DNA of 64,000 nt from Pseudophaeobacter profundi (GCF_029697505.1 NZ_JARJEF010000003.1:1-64000), one strand, 5' to 3'; positions 26,344 to 34,749 are shown, counted from the first letter of the stretch. Program-made: numbers and translations. The notes: generated by a model not told the origin, from the sequence alone.

Positions 26344-26934
26344 TTAATACACTGGCGGCGCGATGACCCAGACCGCGACGGCTGCATCATCATAGGGGTT
26401 GGCCCATTGGTAGGGCTGGTGCTTGATGCGGAAACTGTCGCCCGGCCCTACGGTAAAGCCCTTGCCATCAATCACCAGATCCAGCTTCCCCGAGATCATA
26501 TAGCCCAGCTCTTGCGTGGGACGATCAGCAGGCTGTTGCATCTTTGAATGGGGCTGAAAGGTGGAATGCACCATTTCAAAATCATCCGTCAGGTCTGGTG
26601 ACAGCAACTCTTCGATCAGACCTTCTTCTCCTGATCCCATGGGGCGGCGCGATCCCGCCCGCACGATATAGCCATGTTCCCGCACCGGCGCATCGGAATG
26701 GGCAAAAAGCATCGACATCGGCACGCCAAGGCATTTGGCCAGCAGGCGCAGATCAGAGATCGAAGGATCCGACAGATCCCGCTCTACCTGGCTGAGCCAA
26801 CCCACCGATTTCTCCAGCTGCCCTGCAATTGCTGTCAGGGTCAGCCCACGCGCCTTGCGCAGGGCGCGAATGTCAGCGCCCAGGGTTGCGGCATGGGGGG
26901 CTTGGCTGGTCACGGTTGACGTCTCCTGCGGCAT
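26344..26934 (-). CDS. XRE-family regulator with C-terminal cupin domain
   Basis: A repressor-type regulator of about 196 residues. An HTH_3 domain (residues ~15-70: LGADIRALRKARGLTLTAIA, VGWLSQVERDLSDPSI) is followed by a cupin (about 120-190, ending GDSFRIKHQPYQWANPYDDAAVAVWV). This type often controls the adjacent amino-acid or amine catabolic genes by binding their product in the cupin. It heads the proposed - strand operon. The start is uncertain: ATG 26934 gives a normal N-terminus but lacks a good ribosome-binding site; ATG 26964 lies 13 bases after AAGGAGGG. A palindrome overlaps the start region (26938-26960), suggesting autoregulation. Confidence 0.85.
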   Translation of the reverse strand: MPQETSTVTSQAPHAATLGADIRALRKARGLTLTAIAGQLEKSVGWLSQVERDLSDPSISDLRLLAKCLGVPMSMLFAHSDAPVREHGYIVRAGSRRPMGSGEEGLIEELLSPDLTDDFEMVHSTFQPHSKMQQPADRPTQELGYMISGKLDLVIDGKGFTVGPGDSFRIKHQPYQWANPYDDAAVAVWVIAPPVY

Positions 26935-26937
26935 GGA

Positions 26938-26996
26938 TGAAATTTGACGGCAAAGTTTCACCATTCTCGGTACACTGCCCTCCTTGAATGAAATTT
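26938..26996. promoter_or_regulatory. Candidate operator for the XRE-cupin regulator
   Basis: An imperfect inverted repeat has arms TGAAATTTG (26938-26946) and CAAAGTTTCA (26951-26960), matching except for one extra base. The half-site TGAAATTT recurs at 26989-26996. It lies in the interval between the regulator gene and the divergent DUF1294 gene, where an autoregulatory site would be expected. Confidence 0.4.
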
Positions 26997-27097
26997 CCAA
27001 GGATTTTTTCACCAAATCCGCCAGAAGATTGCCCTTGCGTCTGCAACATCCCTGGGCAAAACCCCGCAGATATAGGCGACAGACAAAAGAGAAACCG

Positions 27098-27382
27098 ATG
27101 CAGTCAGAGTTCTGGGCCTGGGCGCTGCCCTGCCTCCTTGCCATAAACGGGCTGAGCTTTATCGCATTCGGTCTGGATAAATTCTGCGCCAAACACGGGT
27201 TCTGGCGGGTACCAGAGGCACGGTTACTGCTGCTGGCCGCGCTTGGCGGCAGCCCTGCCGCCTATCTGGCGCGGTGGCTGTTTCGTCACAAGACCCGCAA
27301 ACAGCCCTTTTGTCGCCGCCTGAACAGGATCGCCTGGGCGCAGCTGCTGCTGCCCCTCATATGGGTGCTTGGCTTCACCTGA
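27098..27382 (+). CDS. DUF1294 small membrane protein
   Basis: A 94-residue protein of the DUF1294 family, function unknown. Three hydrophobic segments (about 6-25, 42-60, 76-92) and the family landmarks FGLDKFCAKHGFWRVPE and LFRHKTRKQPF are visible. It is transcribed divergently from the XRE-cupin gene. The frame is open upstream, but the ATG at 27098 gives the family-typical N-terminus. Confidence 0.85.
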   Translation: MQSEFWAWALPCLLAINGLSFIAFGLDKFCAKHGFWRVPEARLLLLAALGGSPAAYLARWLFRHKTRKQPFCRRLNRIAWAQLLLPLIWVLGFT

Positions 27383-27388
27383 TACAGA

Positions 27389-27865
27389 TCAGACTGTCGG
27401 CCCGGCTGGCCCCGCCCCGCCAAAGACCTGGGTCAGGATCGCCGCCAATTGGTCTGCGTCCTGCTGGCTAAAGGCTGCGGGTTGGTCACTGTCGATATCC
27501 AGCACCGCGATCAGATCGCCTGCATGGTTCCAGACCGGCAGCACCACTTCGGAGCGGGTTGAAGAGGCACAGGCAATATGGCCGGGAAAATTCTCGACAT
27601 CCGCCACCAGCTGTACCCTGCCGCTGCGCGCTGCCGCACCGCAGACGCCGCGCGAGAACGGGATTTGCAAACAGCCATGCCCGCCCTGATAGGGGCCGAT
27701 CTTCAACAGATCAGGCGCAACCACCCGATAAAACCCTGTCCAGTCAAAGCGGTCATCGCTATGGTGCAATTCGCAGGTGACGGTGGCCATAAGGGCGATT
27801 TCGTCCTGCTCATTTTCGGTCAAAGCCCGGATGGTTTTGGCCAACATCTGGTAATCTGCGCGCAT
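27389..27865 (-). CDS. msrC: Free methionine-(R)-sulfoxide reductase, GAF domain
   Basis: A 158-residue single-GAF-domain protein of the fRMsr type, which reduces free L-methionine-(R)-sulfoxide in the cytoplasm. The redox cysteines expected of the family appear in QGGHGCLQIPF, SRGVCGAAA and FPGHIACASSTRSE. DWTGFYRV near the N-terminus is also characteristic. ATG 27865 is supported by GGAAGGAAG; the frame extends far upstream through the intergenic hairpins and that extension is rejected. Confidence 0.88.
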   Translation of the reverse strand: MRADYQMLAKTIRALTENEQDEIALMATVTCELHHSDDRFDWTGFYRVVAPDLLKIGPYQGGHGCLQIPFSRGVCGAAARSGRVQLVADVENFPGHIACASSTRSEVVLPVWNHAGDLIAVLDIDSDQPAAFSQQDADQLAAILTQVFGGAGPAGPTV

Positions 27866-27889
27866 GCCTGTCTTCCTTCCGGCGGTGTA

Positions 27890-27925
27890 AGGGGGCTGTC
27901 TGCCCCCTCTTGACCCGAGGGTCAA
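27890..27925 (-). other. Two adjacent hairpins between the thiolase and msrC-like genes
   Basis: First: arms AGGGGGC (27890-27896) and GCCCCCT (27902-27908), loop of five. Second: arms TTGACCC (27910-27916) and GGGTCAA (27919-27925), a near-continuous palindrome. Neither has a long T-run on the - strand. They lie after the thiolase stop and may reduce read-through or protect the message. Confidence 0.5.
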
Positions 27926-27959
27926 TTCACCCCCGAAGGTATTTATCGCAAGATGAAGA

Positions 27960-29132
27960 TCAAGCCCGTTCGATTGCGATGGCGGTGCCTTCGCCGCCAC
28001 CAATGCAAATCGCCGCCACCCCGCGTTTGAGGCCACGTTTTTCAAGCGCATTGAGCAGGGTTACCATGATGCGTGCGCCCGAAGCGCCAATGGGATGGCC
28101 CAGCGCGCAGGCGCCGCCGTTCACATTGATCTTGTCGCGGCTGATGCCCATCTCGTGCATGAAGGCCATCGGCACCACTGCGAAGGCCTCGTTTACCTCC
28201 CAGAGGTCGACATCTTCGGTGCTCCAGCCGATCTTGTCCAACAGTTTCTTGGCCGCTGGAACTGGTGCAGTGGTGAACAGGCCCGGAGCCTGGGCATGGC
28301 TGGCATGACCCAGAATGCGGGCGCGCACTGTCAGCCCCTGCGCCGCCGCGGCCTCTTGCGACGCCAGTACCAAGGCGGCCGCCCCATCGGAGATTGACGA
28401 GGCATTGGCTGCGGTCACCGTGCCATCCTTGCGGAAGGCGGGTTTCAGCGCCGGGATTTTTTCCGGGCGGGCATTGCCGGGCTGTTCATCAACCGCCTGA
28501 GTGGTTTCACCCCGACGCGTTTCCAGCAGGACGGCAGCGATTTCACCGTCAAAAGCGCCTGTTTGTTGCGCTTCCAGTGCATTGGACAGGGATTTCAGCG
28601 CATACTCGTCCTGGGCTTCCCGGCTGAATTGATATTGGGTGGCGCAGTCTTCGGCAAAGGTGCCCATCAGGCGGCCCTTGTCATAGGCATCTTCCAAGCC
28701 ATCAAGGAACATATGGTCGATCACCTGACCATGGCCAATTCGGGCACCGCCTCGGTGATTGGGCAGCAGATAGGGTGCATTGGTCATGCTTTCCATGCCG
28801 CCTGCGACAACGCTGTCCACCTGACCCAGGGCGATCTGATCATAGGCGATCATCGCCGCCTTCATGCCGGATCCGCACATCTTGTTAAGGGTGGTTGCGG
28901 GCACCTCTTCGCCCAACCCCGCCGCGAATCCTGCCTGGCGTGCCGGGGCCTGGCCCTGCCCTGCGGGCAACACACAGCCCATCAGGACCTCGTCTACCGT
29001 TTTGGCACCTGCGCCCTCCAGGGCTGCCTTGATGGCGACACCACCCAGGGCAGAGGCCGAAAGCCCGGAAAACGCCCCCTGAAACCCACCCATAGGGGTT
29101 CGGGCTGCACCTGCAATCACAACATTTTTCAT
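27960..29132 (-). CDS. Acetyl-CoA C-acetyltransferase (biosynthetic thiolase)
   Basis: A 390-residue thiolase joining two acetyl-CoA molecules to acetoacetyl-CoA, or the reverse. The acyl-accepting nucleophile is Cys86 in NKMCGSGMK. The C-terminal catalytic motifs GGACALGHPIGASGARI and CIGGGEGTAIAI are intact. It could serve polyhydroxybutyrate synthesis or ketone/amino-acid breakdown, but no phaB or phaC gene is adjacent, so I leave the symbol blank. ATG 29132 has a strong GGAGGAA site seven bases upstream. Confidence 0.93.
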   Translation of the reverse strand: MKNVVIAGAARTPMGGFQGAFSGLSASALGGVAIKAALEGAGAKTVDEVLMGCVLPAGQGQAPARQAGFAAGLGEEVPATTLNKMCGSGMKAAMIAYDQIALGQVDSVVAGGMESMTNAPYLLPNHRGGARIGHGQVIDHMFLDGLEDAYDKGRLMGTFAEDCATQYQFSREAQDEYALKSLSNALEAQQTGAFDGEIAAVLLETRRGETTQAVDEQPGNARPEKIPALKPAFRKDGTVTAANASSISDGAAALVLASQEAAAAQGLTVRARILGHASHAQAPGLFTTAPVPAAKKLLDKIGWSTEDVDLWEVNEAFAVVPMAFMHEMGISRDKINVNGGACALGHPIGASGARIMVTLLNALEKRGLKRGVAAICIGGGEGTAIAIERA

Positions 29133-29230
29133 CACATATTCCTCCAATCGTCGCCAATATGAATACCGAATGCTAAGCTTTGAGGTCTAGACTGGTATAA
29201 ATACGTTGAGACAACACCTGGGGGATCCCT

Positions 29231-29569
29231 ATGAGCCTGACAAGTACACGGGCAGATGGCGCGCAGATCGTGACTGTAAACGCAGAACGCATTGATGCAG
29301 CCATGGCCATTCAATTCAAAGAAGACATGCGGGCCGAAACCGAAGACGGCACCGATCGTATCATTCTGGACCTATCCCTGGTGCAATTCATCGATTCCAG
29401 CGGTCTGGGGGCCATCGTCGCCGCCATGAAACAGCTGGGTCGTGATCGCCGCCTTGATCTGGCCGGCCCGACCCCAATGGTGGAGAAGGTCTTTCGCCTG
29501 ACCCGCATGGATACAATTTTCAATCTCTATAGCACGCTGAACGAAGCCGTCACCGAGACCAAGACCTGA
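29231..29569 (+). CDS. STAS-domain anti-sigma factor antagonist
   Basis: A 112-residue STAS protein of the SpoIIAA/RsbV type. The phosphorylatable serine region is FIDSSGLGAIVAAM. Unphosphorylated, such proteins bind a partner kinase/anti-sigma factor; the kinase gene follows after 43 bases, making a partner-switching pair. No sigma factor or PP2C phosphatase gene is present in the window. The ribosome-binding site is GGGGGA. Confidence 0.9.
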   Translation: MSLTSTRADGAQIVTVNAERIDAAMAIQFKEDMRAETEDGTDRIILDLSLVQFIDSSGLGAIVAAMKQLGRDRRLDLAGPTPMVEKVFRLTRMDTIFNLYSTLNEAVTETKT

Positions 29570-29612
29570 ACTTCGCCCACGAAATGATCCCAGGGTAGGA
29601 AGTGAGAGATGA

Positions 29613-30044
29613 ATGGCTGAAATTTTTGCATGCTCGTTCACCGCAACAGAGTTGGATGCCAGAAGCGGCATCTCGGCGGTTATGGAACGACTGCGAGAGA
29701 TAGATTTGCCCGATGAGCGGGCCGGAGACGTCCAAATTGCTTTGGCCGAGGCGGTGAATAACGTTGTCGAACACGCCTATGCGGGCACAGAAAAAGGGGA
29801 TGTGCGTATCAAGTGCAATCTTTACCCACAGGAACTGCGAATCCAGATTTGCGATGCAGGGTTCCCGCTGACTGATTGCGCATTGCCGCCGGGCGAGCCC
29901 GCCGATTTGTCCGGCCCGATTGAGACCCTCCCCGAGGGGGGCTTTGGCTGGTTCCTGATCCGCGAGCTAACCAGCCGGCTGCACTACGAACGACTGGGGC
30001 GGAACAATCGGCTCTCGCTGTATTTTCAGGTACCACCGACTTGA
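29613..30044 (+). CDS. RsbW-like anti-sigma serine kinase (HATPase_c)
   Basis: A 143-residue GHKL-type ATPase of the RsbW/SpoIIAB kind. The N-box is ALAEAVNNVVEHAYAG, the G1-like box is ICDAGFP, and the G2 region is EGGFGWFLIRELTSRL. It should phosphorylate the preceding STAS protein and hold a sigma factor or another target. The first glycine motif is DAGFP rather than the usual D-X-G-X-G, a common variant in this subfamily. A GGAAGTGAGAGA ribosome-binding region precedes the ATG. Confidence 0.88.
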   Translation: MAEIFACSFTATELDARSGISAVMERLREIDLPDERAGDVQIALAEAVNNVVEHAYAGTEKGDVRIKCNLYPQELRIQICDAGFPLTDCALPPGEPADLSGPIETLPEGGFGWFLIRELTSRLHYERLGRNNRLSLYFQVPPT

Positions 30045-30366
30045 GGGTGATCAAGAGCGCCCAAAACGCGCCACAATGCGGACCTACTCTCGTCACAGGC
30101 CTCATCTATGAGTTAACCTGTAGCTGACCTAGGCTTCCCCTGGCGCTGGACATCTAAGCCCCCACCAACCGTGCAACGCCAGGGATACCCCCATGAATAT
30201 AAGCGCGTGGCATCCTAGGCCTAGATGGCGAGGATGTTACCGCTATCGTTTGGCTGGACCAAAGAGCGCCTGGGCGGATGGCACCGCAGGCCGCTTGCCG
30301 GTTTGAATTTTCATTGCCATTCCCAGCCCAGGAACTACCCTGCCGACGACCAAACAGGAGTGGTAA
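30045..30366. other. Intergenic stretch of 322 bases with inverted repeats
   Basis: No gene is recognisable. It contains an inverted repeat, CCCTGGCG (30138-30145) with CGCCAGGG (30177-30184), and the perfect palindrome CTAGGCCTAG (30215-30224). It must hold the promoter of the gamma-glutamyltransferase gene, whose AGGAG site lies at its end. The palindrome is a candidate operator. Confidence 0.5.
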
Positions 30367-31944
30367 ATGCGCGATTTTCAATCCCCCGGACGTTCCGCCG
30401 TCTTTGCCCAGAATGGCCTCTGCGCCACCTCGCACCCGCTGGCTGCCGGTGCGGCGATTGATGTGCTGAAACGCGGCGGAAACGCCATGGACGCGGCCAT
30501 CGCAGGTGCCGTTCTGCTGGGCATTTGTGAGCCGCAGATGACCGGGATCGGTGGCGATTGCTTCGTGCTCTTTTCCCGTGGCGGCAGCAACGACATTCAC
30601 GCGGTGAATGGATCCGGGCGCGCCGCCGCTGGTGCCAGTGCTGCAGAGCTGCGGAACCAGGGCAAGGCCACCGTGCCGCTGCGCAGCGCCCATGCCGTTA
30701 CAGTGCCCACCGCGATCGAAACCTTCTGCACCCTGGCCGAAACCGAAGGGAAACTGGGCTTGGACGCCCTGCTGGCCCCTGCGATCCATTACGCCGAGAC
30801 CGGCGTTCCGGTTGCGCCGCGTGTGGCCTTTGACTGGGCCAATGACGCCGACGCCCTGCAGGGATCGGCCCGCGACGCCTACCTTTTTGACGGCAAGCCA
30901 CCAAAGATCGGCCAGATATTTCGCGCCCCGGGCCAGGCCGAAGTCCTGCGCCGAATTGCCCGGGATGGTCGCGATGCCTTTTACACCGGCGAAATCGCCG
31001 ACGATATGCTGGCGACGCTGCAGGCGGCTGGCGGGCATCACAACGCCGCAGATTTTGCCGCCGCGCAATGCGACCGGGTCATCCCGGTTTCGGCCTGCTA
31101 CAAGGGGATAGATCTGGTCGAGCATCCACCCAATGGTCAGGGGGCAACCGCGCTACTGCTGCTCAATATCCTGTCACATTTTGACATTGCGGCAATGGAT
31201 CCGCTGGGGGCCAAGCGGGCCCATATCGAAGCCGAAGCGGCCAAACTGGCCTATGATGCCCGCAACCGATTTCTGGCCGATGCCGATCATACGACGCAGC
31301 TGGATCACATGCTGGCACCCGAAACAGCAGCGCGGCTGGCGGCATTGATTGACCACAAGCGCGCGATGGCGGCCCCCGCAGCGCTGAGCGAGGCGGTCCA
31401 CAAGGATACGATCTATATCACCGTGGTCGACAAAGATCGCATGGCCGTCTCGCTGATCTATTCGATCTTTCACGGCTTTGGCTCTGGCCTTGCCTCGGAG
31501 AAATTCGGCATCCTGCTGCAGAACAGAGGCGCCGGCTTTACCCTGCAAGAGGGCCATCCAAACGCGCTGGCAGGCGGCAAGCGCCCGATGCATACCATCA
31601 TTCCCGGCATGCTGCGGCAAGAGGGGCGCGTGTTGATGCCCTTTGGGGTGATGGGGGGGGCCTATCAGCCCAATGGCCATGCGCGGTTTGTCTCTAACCT
31701 GCAGGATTTTGGCATGGATCCACAGCAGGCCATAGACGCACCGCGCAGCTACAGCGATGCCGGTATTCTAAAGGTTGAACGCGGCTATAGCGATGAAACC
31801 CGTCAGGCACTGCGCGACATGGGCCATCAAATTGAAACCCCAAAGACCGCCATCGGCGGTGCCCAGGCGATCACTCTGCGGGCAGATGGTATCCTGGAAG
31901 GTGCCAGCGATCCGCGCAAAGACGGTTGCGCGCTCGGCTATTGA
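30367..31944 (+). CDS. Gamma-glutamyltransferase family protein
   Basis: A 525-residue member of the Ntn-hydrolase gamma-glutamyltranspeptidase family. The autocatalytic cleavage site and nucleophile threonine are expected at about residue 348, in HKDTIYITVVD, preceding the short chain. Other family landmarks: GGNAMDAAIAGAVLLGICEP near the N-terminus, MTGIGGD, and PMHTIIPG in the small subunit. There is no signal peptide, unlike periplasmic glutathione-cleaving Ggt, so it is probably cytoplasmic and may act on other gamma-glutamyl or acylated substrates. ATG 30367 has an AGGAG site. Confidence 0.88.
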   Translation: MRDFQSPGRSAVFAQNGLCATSHPLAAGAAIDVLKRGGNAMDAAIAGAVLLGICEPQMTGIGGDCFVLFSRGGSNDIHAVNGSGRAAAGASAAELRNQGKATVPLRSAHAVTVPTAIETFCTLAETEGKLGLDALLAPAIHYAETGVPVAPRVAFDWANDADALQGSARDAYLFDGKPPKIGQIFRAPGQAEVLRRIARDGRDAFYTGEIADDMLATLQAAGGHHNAADFAAAQCDRVIPVSACYKGIDLVEHPPNGQGATALLLLNILSHFDIAAMDPLGAKRAHIEAEAAKLAYDARNRFLADADHTTQLDHMLAPETAARLAALIDHKRAMAAPAALSEAVHKDTIYITVVDKDRMAVSLIYSIFHGFGSGLASEKFGILLQNRGAGFTLQEGHPNALAGGKRPMHTIIPGMLRQEGRVLMPFGVMGGAYQPNGHARFVSNLQDFGMDPQQAIDAPRSYSDAGILKVERGYSDETRQALRDMGHQIETPKTAIGGAQAITLRADGILEGASDPRKDGCALGY

Positions 31945-31969
31945 TCAGGGCTATTTTCTTTGGTCAAAC

Positions 31970-31987
31970 GCCGGGCCACAGCCCGGC
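31970..31987 (+). terminator. Hairpin after the gamma-glutamyltransferase gene
   Basis: Perfect arms GCCGGGC (31970-31976) and GCCCGGC (31981-31987) enclose the loop CACA, 26 bases after the stop. No T-run follows. It lies between convergent genes and could act for the + strand message. Confidence 0.5.
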
Positions 31988-32091
31988 ATCACCAGCCACC
32001 CGGCAAGCAACCGCGCGCAGTGCAAGGAAATAAGATGGAAGGAAGCCCGAAGGCGGCAAGCAGCAGGTCACAGCAAACGCGTGTAGCGAGA

Positions 32092-32418
32092 TCAGTTCAG
32101 CTGATACTGCAAAGAGTAGGCCGCGCCATCGAAGCGACCAAACATCTCTGGCAGGTCCGGGTGGCTGATCGGTTCGCCCGAATAATCGGCAACCAGATTC
32201 TGCTCTGACACATAGGCGACATAATAGGTCTGATCATTCTCTGCCAGCAGATGATAAAACGGCTGGTTTTTCATTGGCCTGCTGCCTTCAGGAATGGCGT
32301 CATACCACTCTTGTGTATTCTCGAACTCTGGGTCCACGTCAAAAACCACGCCGCGAAACGGGTGTTTGCGGTGCCGGACAACCTGCCCCAAGTTATATTT
32401 CGCGCGCGTTCTAAGCAT
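32092..32418 (-). CDS. hspQ: HspQ: heat-shock protein / hemimethylated-DNA-binding (YccV-like)
   Basis: A 108-residue protein of the HspQ family. The sequence starts MLRTRAKYNLGQVVRHRKHPFRGVVFDVDPEF and continues with QPFYHLLAEND and AYVSEQNLV, all characteristic. In E. coli it binds hemimethylated oriC DNA and acts as a specificity factor for Lon. The ATG at 32418 is used rather than the longer frame to 32472, as it matches the family N-terminus and follows a GGAGACAG site. Divergent from the AEC transporter gene. Confidence 0.92.
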   Translation of the reverse strand: MLRTRAKYNLGQVVRHRKHPFRGVVFDVDPEFENTQEWYDAIPEGSRPMKNQPFYHLLAENDQTYYVAYVSEQNLVADYSGEPISHPDLPEMFGRFDGAAYSLQYQLN

Positions 32419-32503
32419 TTCTTGACTGTCTCCGTCTCTTGTTACTAACGCGAAACACTGGCAAATGTCCAACTCTTGACGTAAATTTTAAAGGAAACAG
32501 ACT

Positions 32504-33391
32504 GTGAACCTGGCCTTGACAGTGCTTGAAATCACCGCCCCCGTTTTTCTGCTTGCCGGGGTTGGATTCACCTGGGTCCGGCTGGGATTTGAATACCGTA
32601 TTCAGTTTGTTACCCGGCTGGCGATGACCCTTGCGGTACCGGCGCTGATCTTCACCGCCTTGATGAAAACCGACCTCGACAAAGGCGCCCTTGGGGTCTT
32701 TGTGATCGCGGCCCTTCTGGGGCATCTGCTGCTGGCGCTGGTTGGCGCGATACTGGTCAAGCTTGGCCATTTGAATCGGCAGACCTATCTGGCACCCTTC
32801 ATTTTTGGCAATACCGGCAACCTGGGCATCCCGCTGGCGCTGTTCGCCTTTGGCGAGGCCGGGCTGGGCTATGCGGTGGTGATGCTGGCGGTTTCTGCCG
32901 TCCTGTCGTTTACCCTGGGCCTGACGCTGGTGGCGGGCAAGGGCGGCGGCGGCAAGGCACTGAAAGAACCCATGGTCTGGGCCACCCTTCTGGGGGCGCT
33001 GTTTCTCTGGCAGGATTGGCAGACGCCGCAGTTCTTGACCAATACGCTGGATCTGATCGGGCAAATGGCGATCCCGATGATGCTGATCACCCTGGGCGTG
33101 GCCATCGCCCGGCTGTCGCCCGGAAAAACGGGGCTCGCCGTGTTGCTGTCGCTGGCAAAGCTGTGCACCAGCGTCGCCATTGGCTGGGGGCTGGGGCTGG
33201 CCTTTGGTCTTGATGACATCGCCTTTGGCGTGTTGGTTCTGCAGCTGGCCACCCCGGTTGCCGTCACCTCATATCTCTTGGCCGAGAAATTCGGTGCCGA
33301 GGCCGAAGCCGTTGCAGGGCTTGTGGTGGTTTCAACCCTGATGGCCATCGCCGCATTGCCGCTGGTCCTGTCAGTATTGATTGATTTGTGA
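32504..33391 (+). CDS. AEC-family (auxin efflux carrier-like) transporter
   Basis: A 295-residue inner-membrane transporter with about ten hydrophobic segments. The family motif around FIFGNTGNLGIPLALFAFGEAG (near residues 95-118) is clear, as is the C-terminal LQLATPVAVTSYLLAEKFGA. Bacterial AEC proteins move small carboxylates; the substrate is unknown. It starts with GTG at 32504, supported by AAAGGAAA upstream. Confidence 0.9.
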   Translation: MNLALTVLEITAPVFLLAGVGFTWVRLGFEYRIQFVTRLAMTLAVPALIFTALMKTDLDKGALGVFVIAALLGHLLLALVGAILVKLGHLNRQTYLAPFIFGNTGNLGIPLALFAFGEAGLGYAVVMLAVSAVLSFTLGLTLVAGKGGGGKALKEPMVWATLLGALFLWQDWQTPQFLTNTLDLIGQMAIPMMLITLGVAIARLSPGKTGLAVLLSLAKLCTSVAIGWGLGLAFGLDDIAFGVLVLQLATPVAVTSYLLAEKFGAEAEAVAGLVVVSTLMAIAALPLVLSVLIDL

Positions 33392-33452
33392 TTTTCTCTT
33401 TTGCGCAAATTCGCTAGAATGGCAAAAAAAGATAACAACTTAGGCAGAGACA

Positions 33453-34040
33453 ATGAGCAGAATCATCGTCGCGCTCGCACTTCTTTTGGTCGTCGCGTCC
33501 TGCGGAGGCGGTCACAACACGCCGCCGCGCAATCTGGACAATGCATGCGCCATCATCAAAGAGCGCCCAAAATACCTCAAAGCCTTTCGCGCGGCTGAAC
33601 GGCGCTGGGGCGTTCCCATGCATGTGCAGATGGCCACCATCCACCAGGAAAGCAGATTTCGCGGCAAGGCCCGTACGCCGCACAAGTATCTTTTGGGGGT
33701 GATCCCCATGGGACGGCAGTCCAGCGCCTTTGGCTACGGTCAGGCCCTGGATGGCACCTGGGAAGACTATAAACGCGACACCGGGCGGCGCCGGGCCAAG
33801 CGCGACCGGATAGAGGACGCCACCGATTTCATGGGCTGGTACATGAACACCAGCAAGGAAAGAAACGGCATCCAGCTCTACGATGCGCGCAACCAATATC
33901 TGGCCTATCACGACGGCCATACCGGCTATTCCCGCGGAACCTATAACTCCAAACCCTGGTTGGTGCGCGTCGCCAGCCAAGTCGAGGCCCGCTCGCAGAT
34001 GTATCAAACGCAACTGGCCACCTGCCGCCACGCCCGCTAG
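33453..34040 (+). CDS. SLT-domain lipoprotein (lytic transglycosylase-like)
   Basis: A 195-residue lipoprotein with a lysozyme-like transglycosylase domain. The lipobox is VASC near residue 17, followed by GGG. The candidate catalytic glutamate is in TIHQESRFRGKA (about residue 67), followed by SSAFGYGQALDGTWEDYK, the variant of the SLT motif seen in this subgroup. It would cleave peptidoglycan glycan strands from the periplasmic face of a membrane. It is followed by the convergent lolA. Confidence 0.86.
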   Translation: MSRIIVALALLLVVASCGGGHNTPPRNLDNACAIIKERPKYLKAFRAAERRWGVPMHVQMATIHQESRFRGKARTPHKYLLGVIPMGRQSSAFGYGQALDGTWEDYKRDTGRRRAKRDRIEDATDFMGWYMNTSKERNGIQLYDARNQYLAYHDGHTGYSRGTYNSKPWLVRVASQVEARSQMYQTQLATCRHAR

Positions 34041-34124
34041 TCTGAGCACCTACAGCGAAGCTGTCGTTTTCCGCACCGCAGAGAACGGCGGCTTTCGTCC
34101 CGCATAGCCGACTTTCCTCTCTAG

Positions 34125-34724
34125 TTATGGGGAATTTCCACCGCCACCGCTGAACAATGTCGATGGCAGGCGCATGCCGGTTTCCAGCGTGCCGAGAATC
34201 ACGGTTGTCTTGCCCCCGGCCCCGTCGTGCACCACCCATTTGCGCAGCTCTACCGGGTCAGCGGTGAACATCAGTTCGATACTGCCATAATCCGGGTTTT
34301 CGGGATCCTGCGCCTGCACCACGGTCGAGGTGCCGTCAAAGCCGTGGCCAACAACCATATTGGCCCGGTCCAGGTTCACCTGCTTGGCCAGGATAATCGA
34401 CAAAGGCGTGCGGCGCAGCGGAAAGGTTTCGGGCGGCTGGTTGGATTTGGGATCATGCACCCGCACAGCCCCCGCGCCCGCCACCACCGTGCCGGCCGCA
34501 TCACCGTCATATTCAAACCGCATCCGTCCTGGGCGATGCAGGTACAGCTTGCCGGTGGACAGCGAACCATCATCATTGATCTGGGTGAAACCCGCCGTCG
34601 CAGTTTTCATATCATTCAGATAGGCTGAGATTTCAGCCAGGCTCAGCTTTTCGCTGGCCCAGGCCGCAGAGGTGATGAACGTAGCAGTGACGCCCAGCGC
34701 CAAGACAGAGAGAAGCTTTTTCAT
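34125..34724 (-). CDS. lolA: LolA: outer-membrane lipoprotein carrier
   Basis: A 199-residue periplasmic chaperone moving lipoproteins from LolCDE to the outer membrane. The signal peptide ends near residue 23 (SAAWA-SE). The LolA domain includes TATAGFTQINDDGSLSTGKLYLHRPGRMRFEYD and the C-terminal MRLPSTLF. ATG 34724 lies only about 25 bases after a terminator-like hairpin that follows ftsK. The ribosome-binding site is weak. Confidence 0.92.
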   Translation of the reverse strand: MKKLLSVLALGVTATFITSAAWASEKLSLAEISAYLNDMKTATAGFTQINDDGSLSTGKLYLHRPGRMRFEYDGDAAGTVVAGAGAVRVHDPKSNQPPETFPLRRTPLSIILAKQVNLDRANMVVGHGFDGTSTVVQAQDPENPDYGSIELMFTADPVELRKWVVHDGAGGKTTVILGTLETGMRLPSTLFSGGGGNSP

Positions 34725-34749
34725 AAGAGTTAGATAAGCCTTGAGGCGC

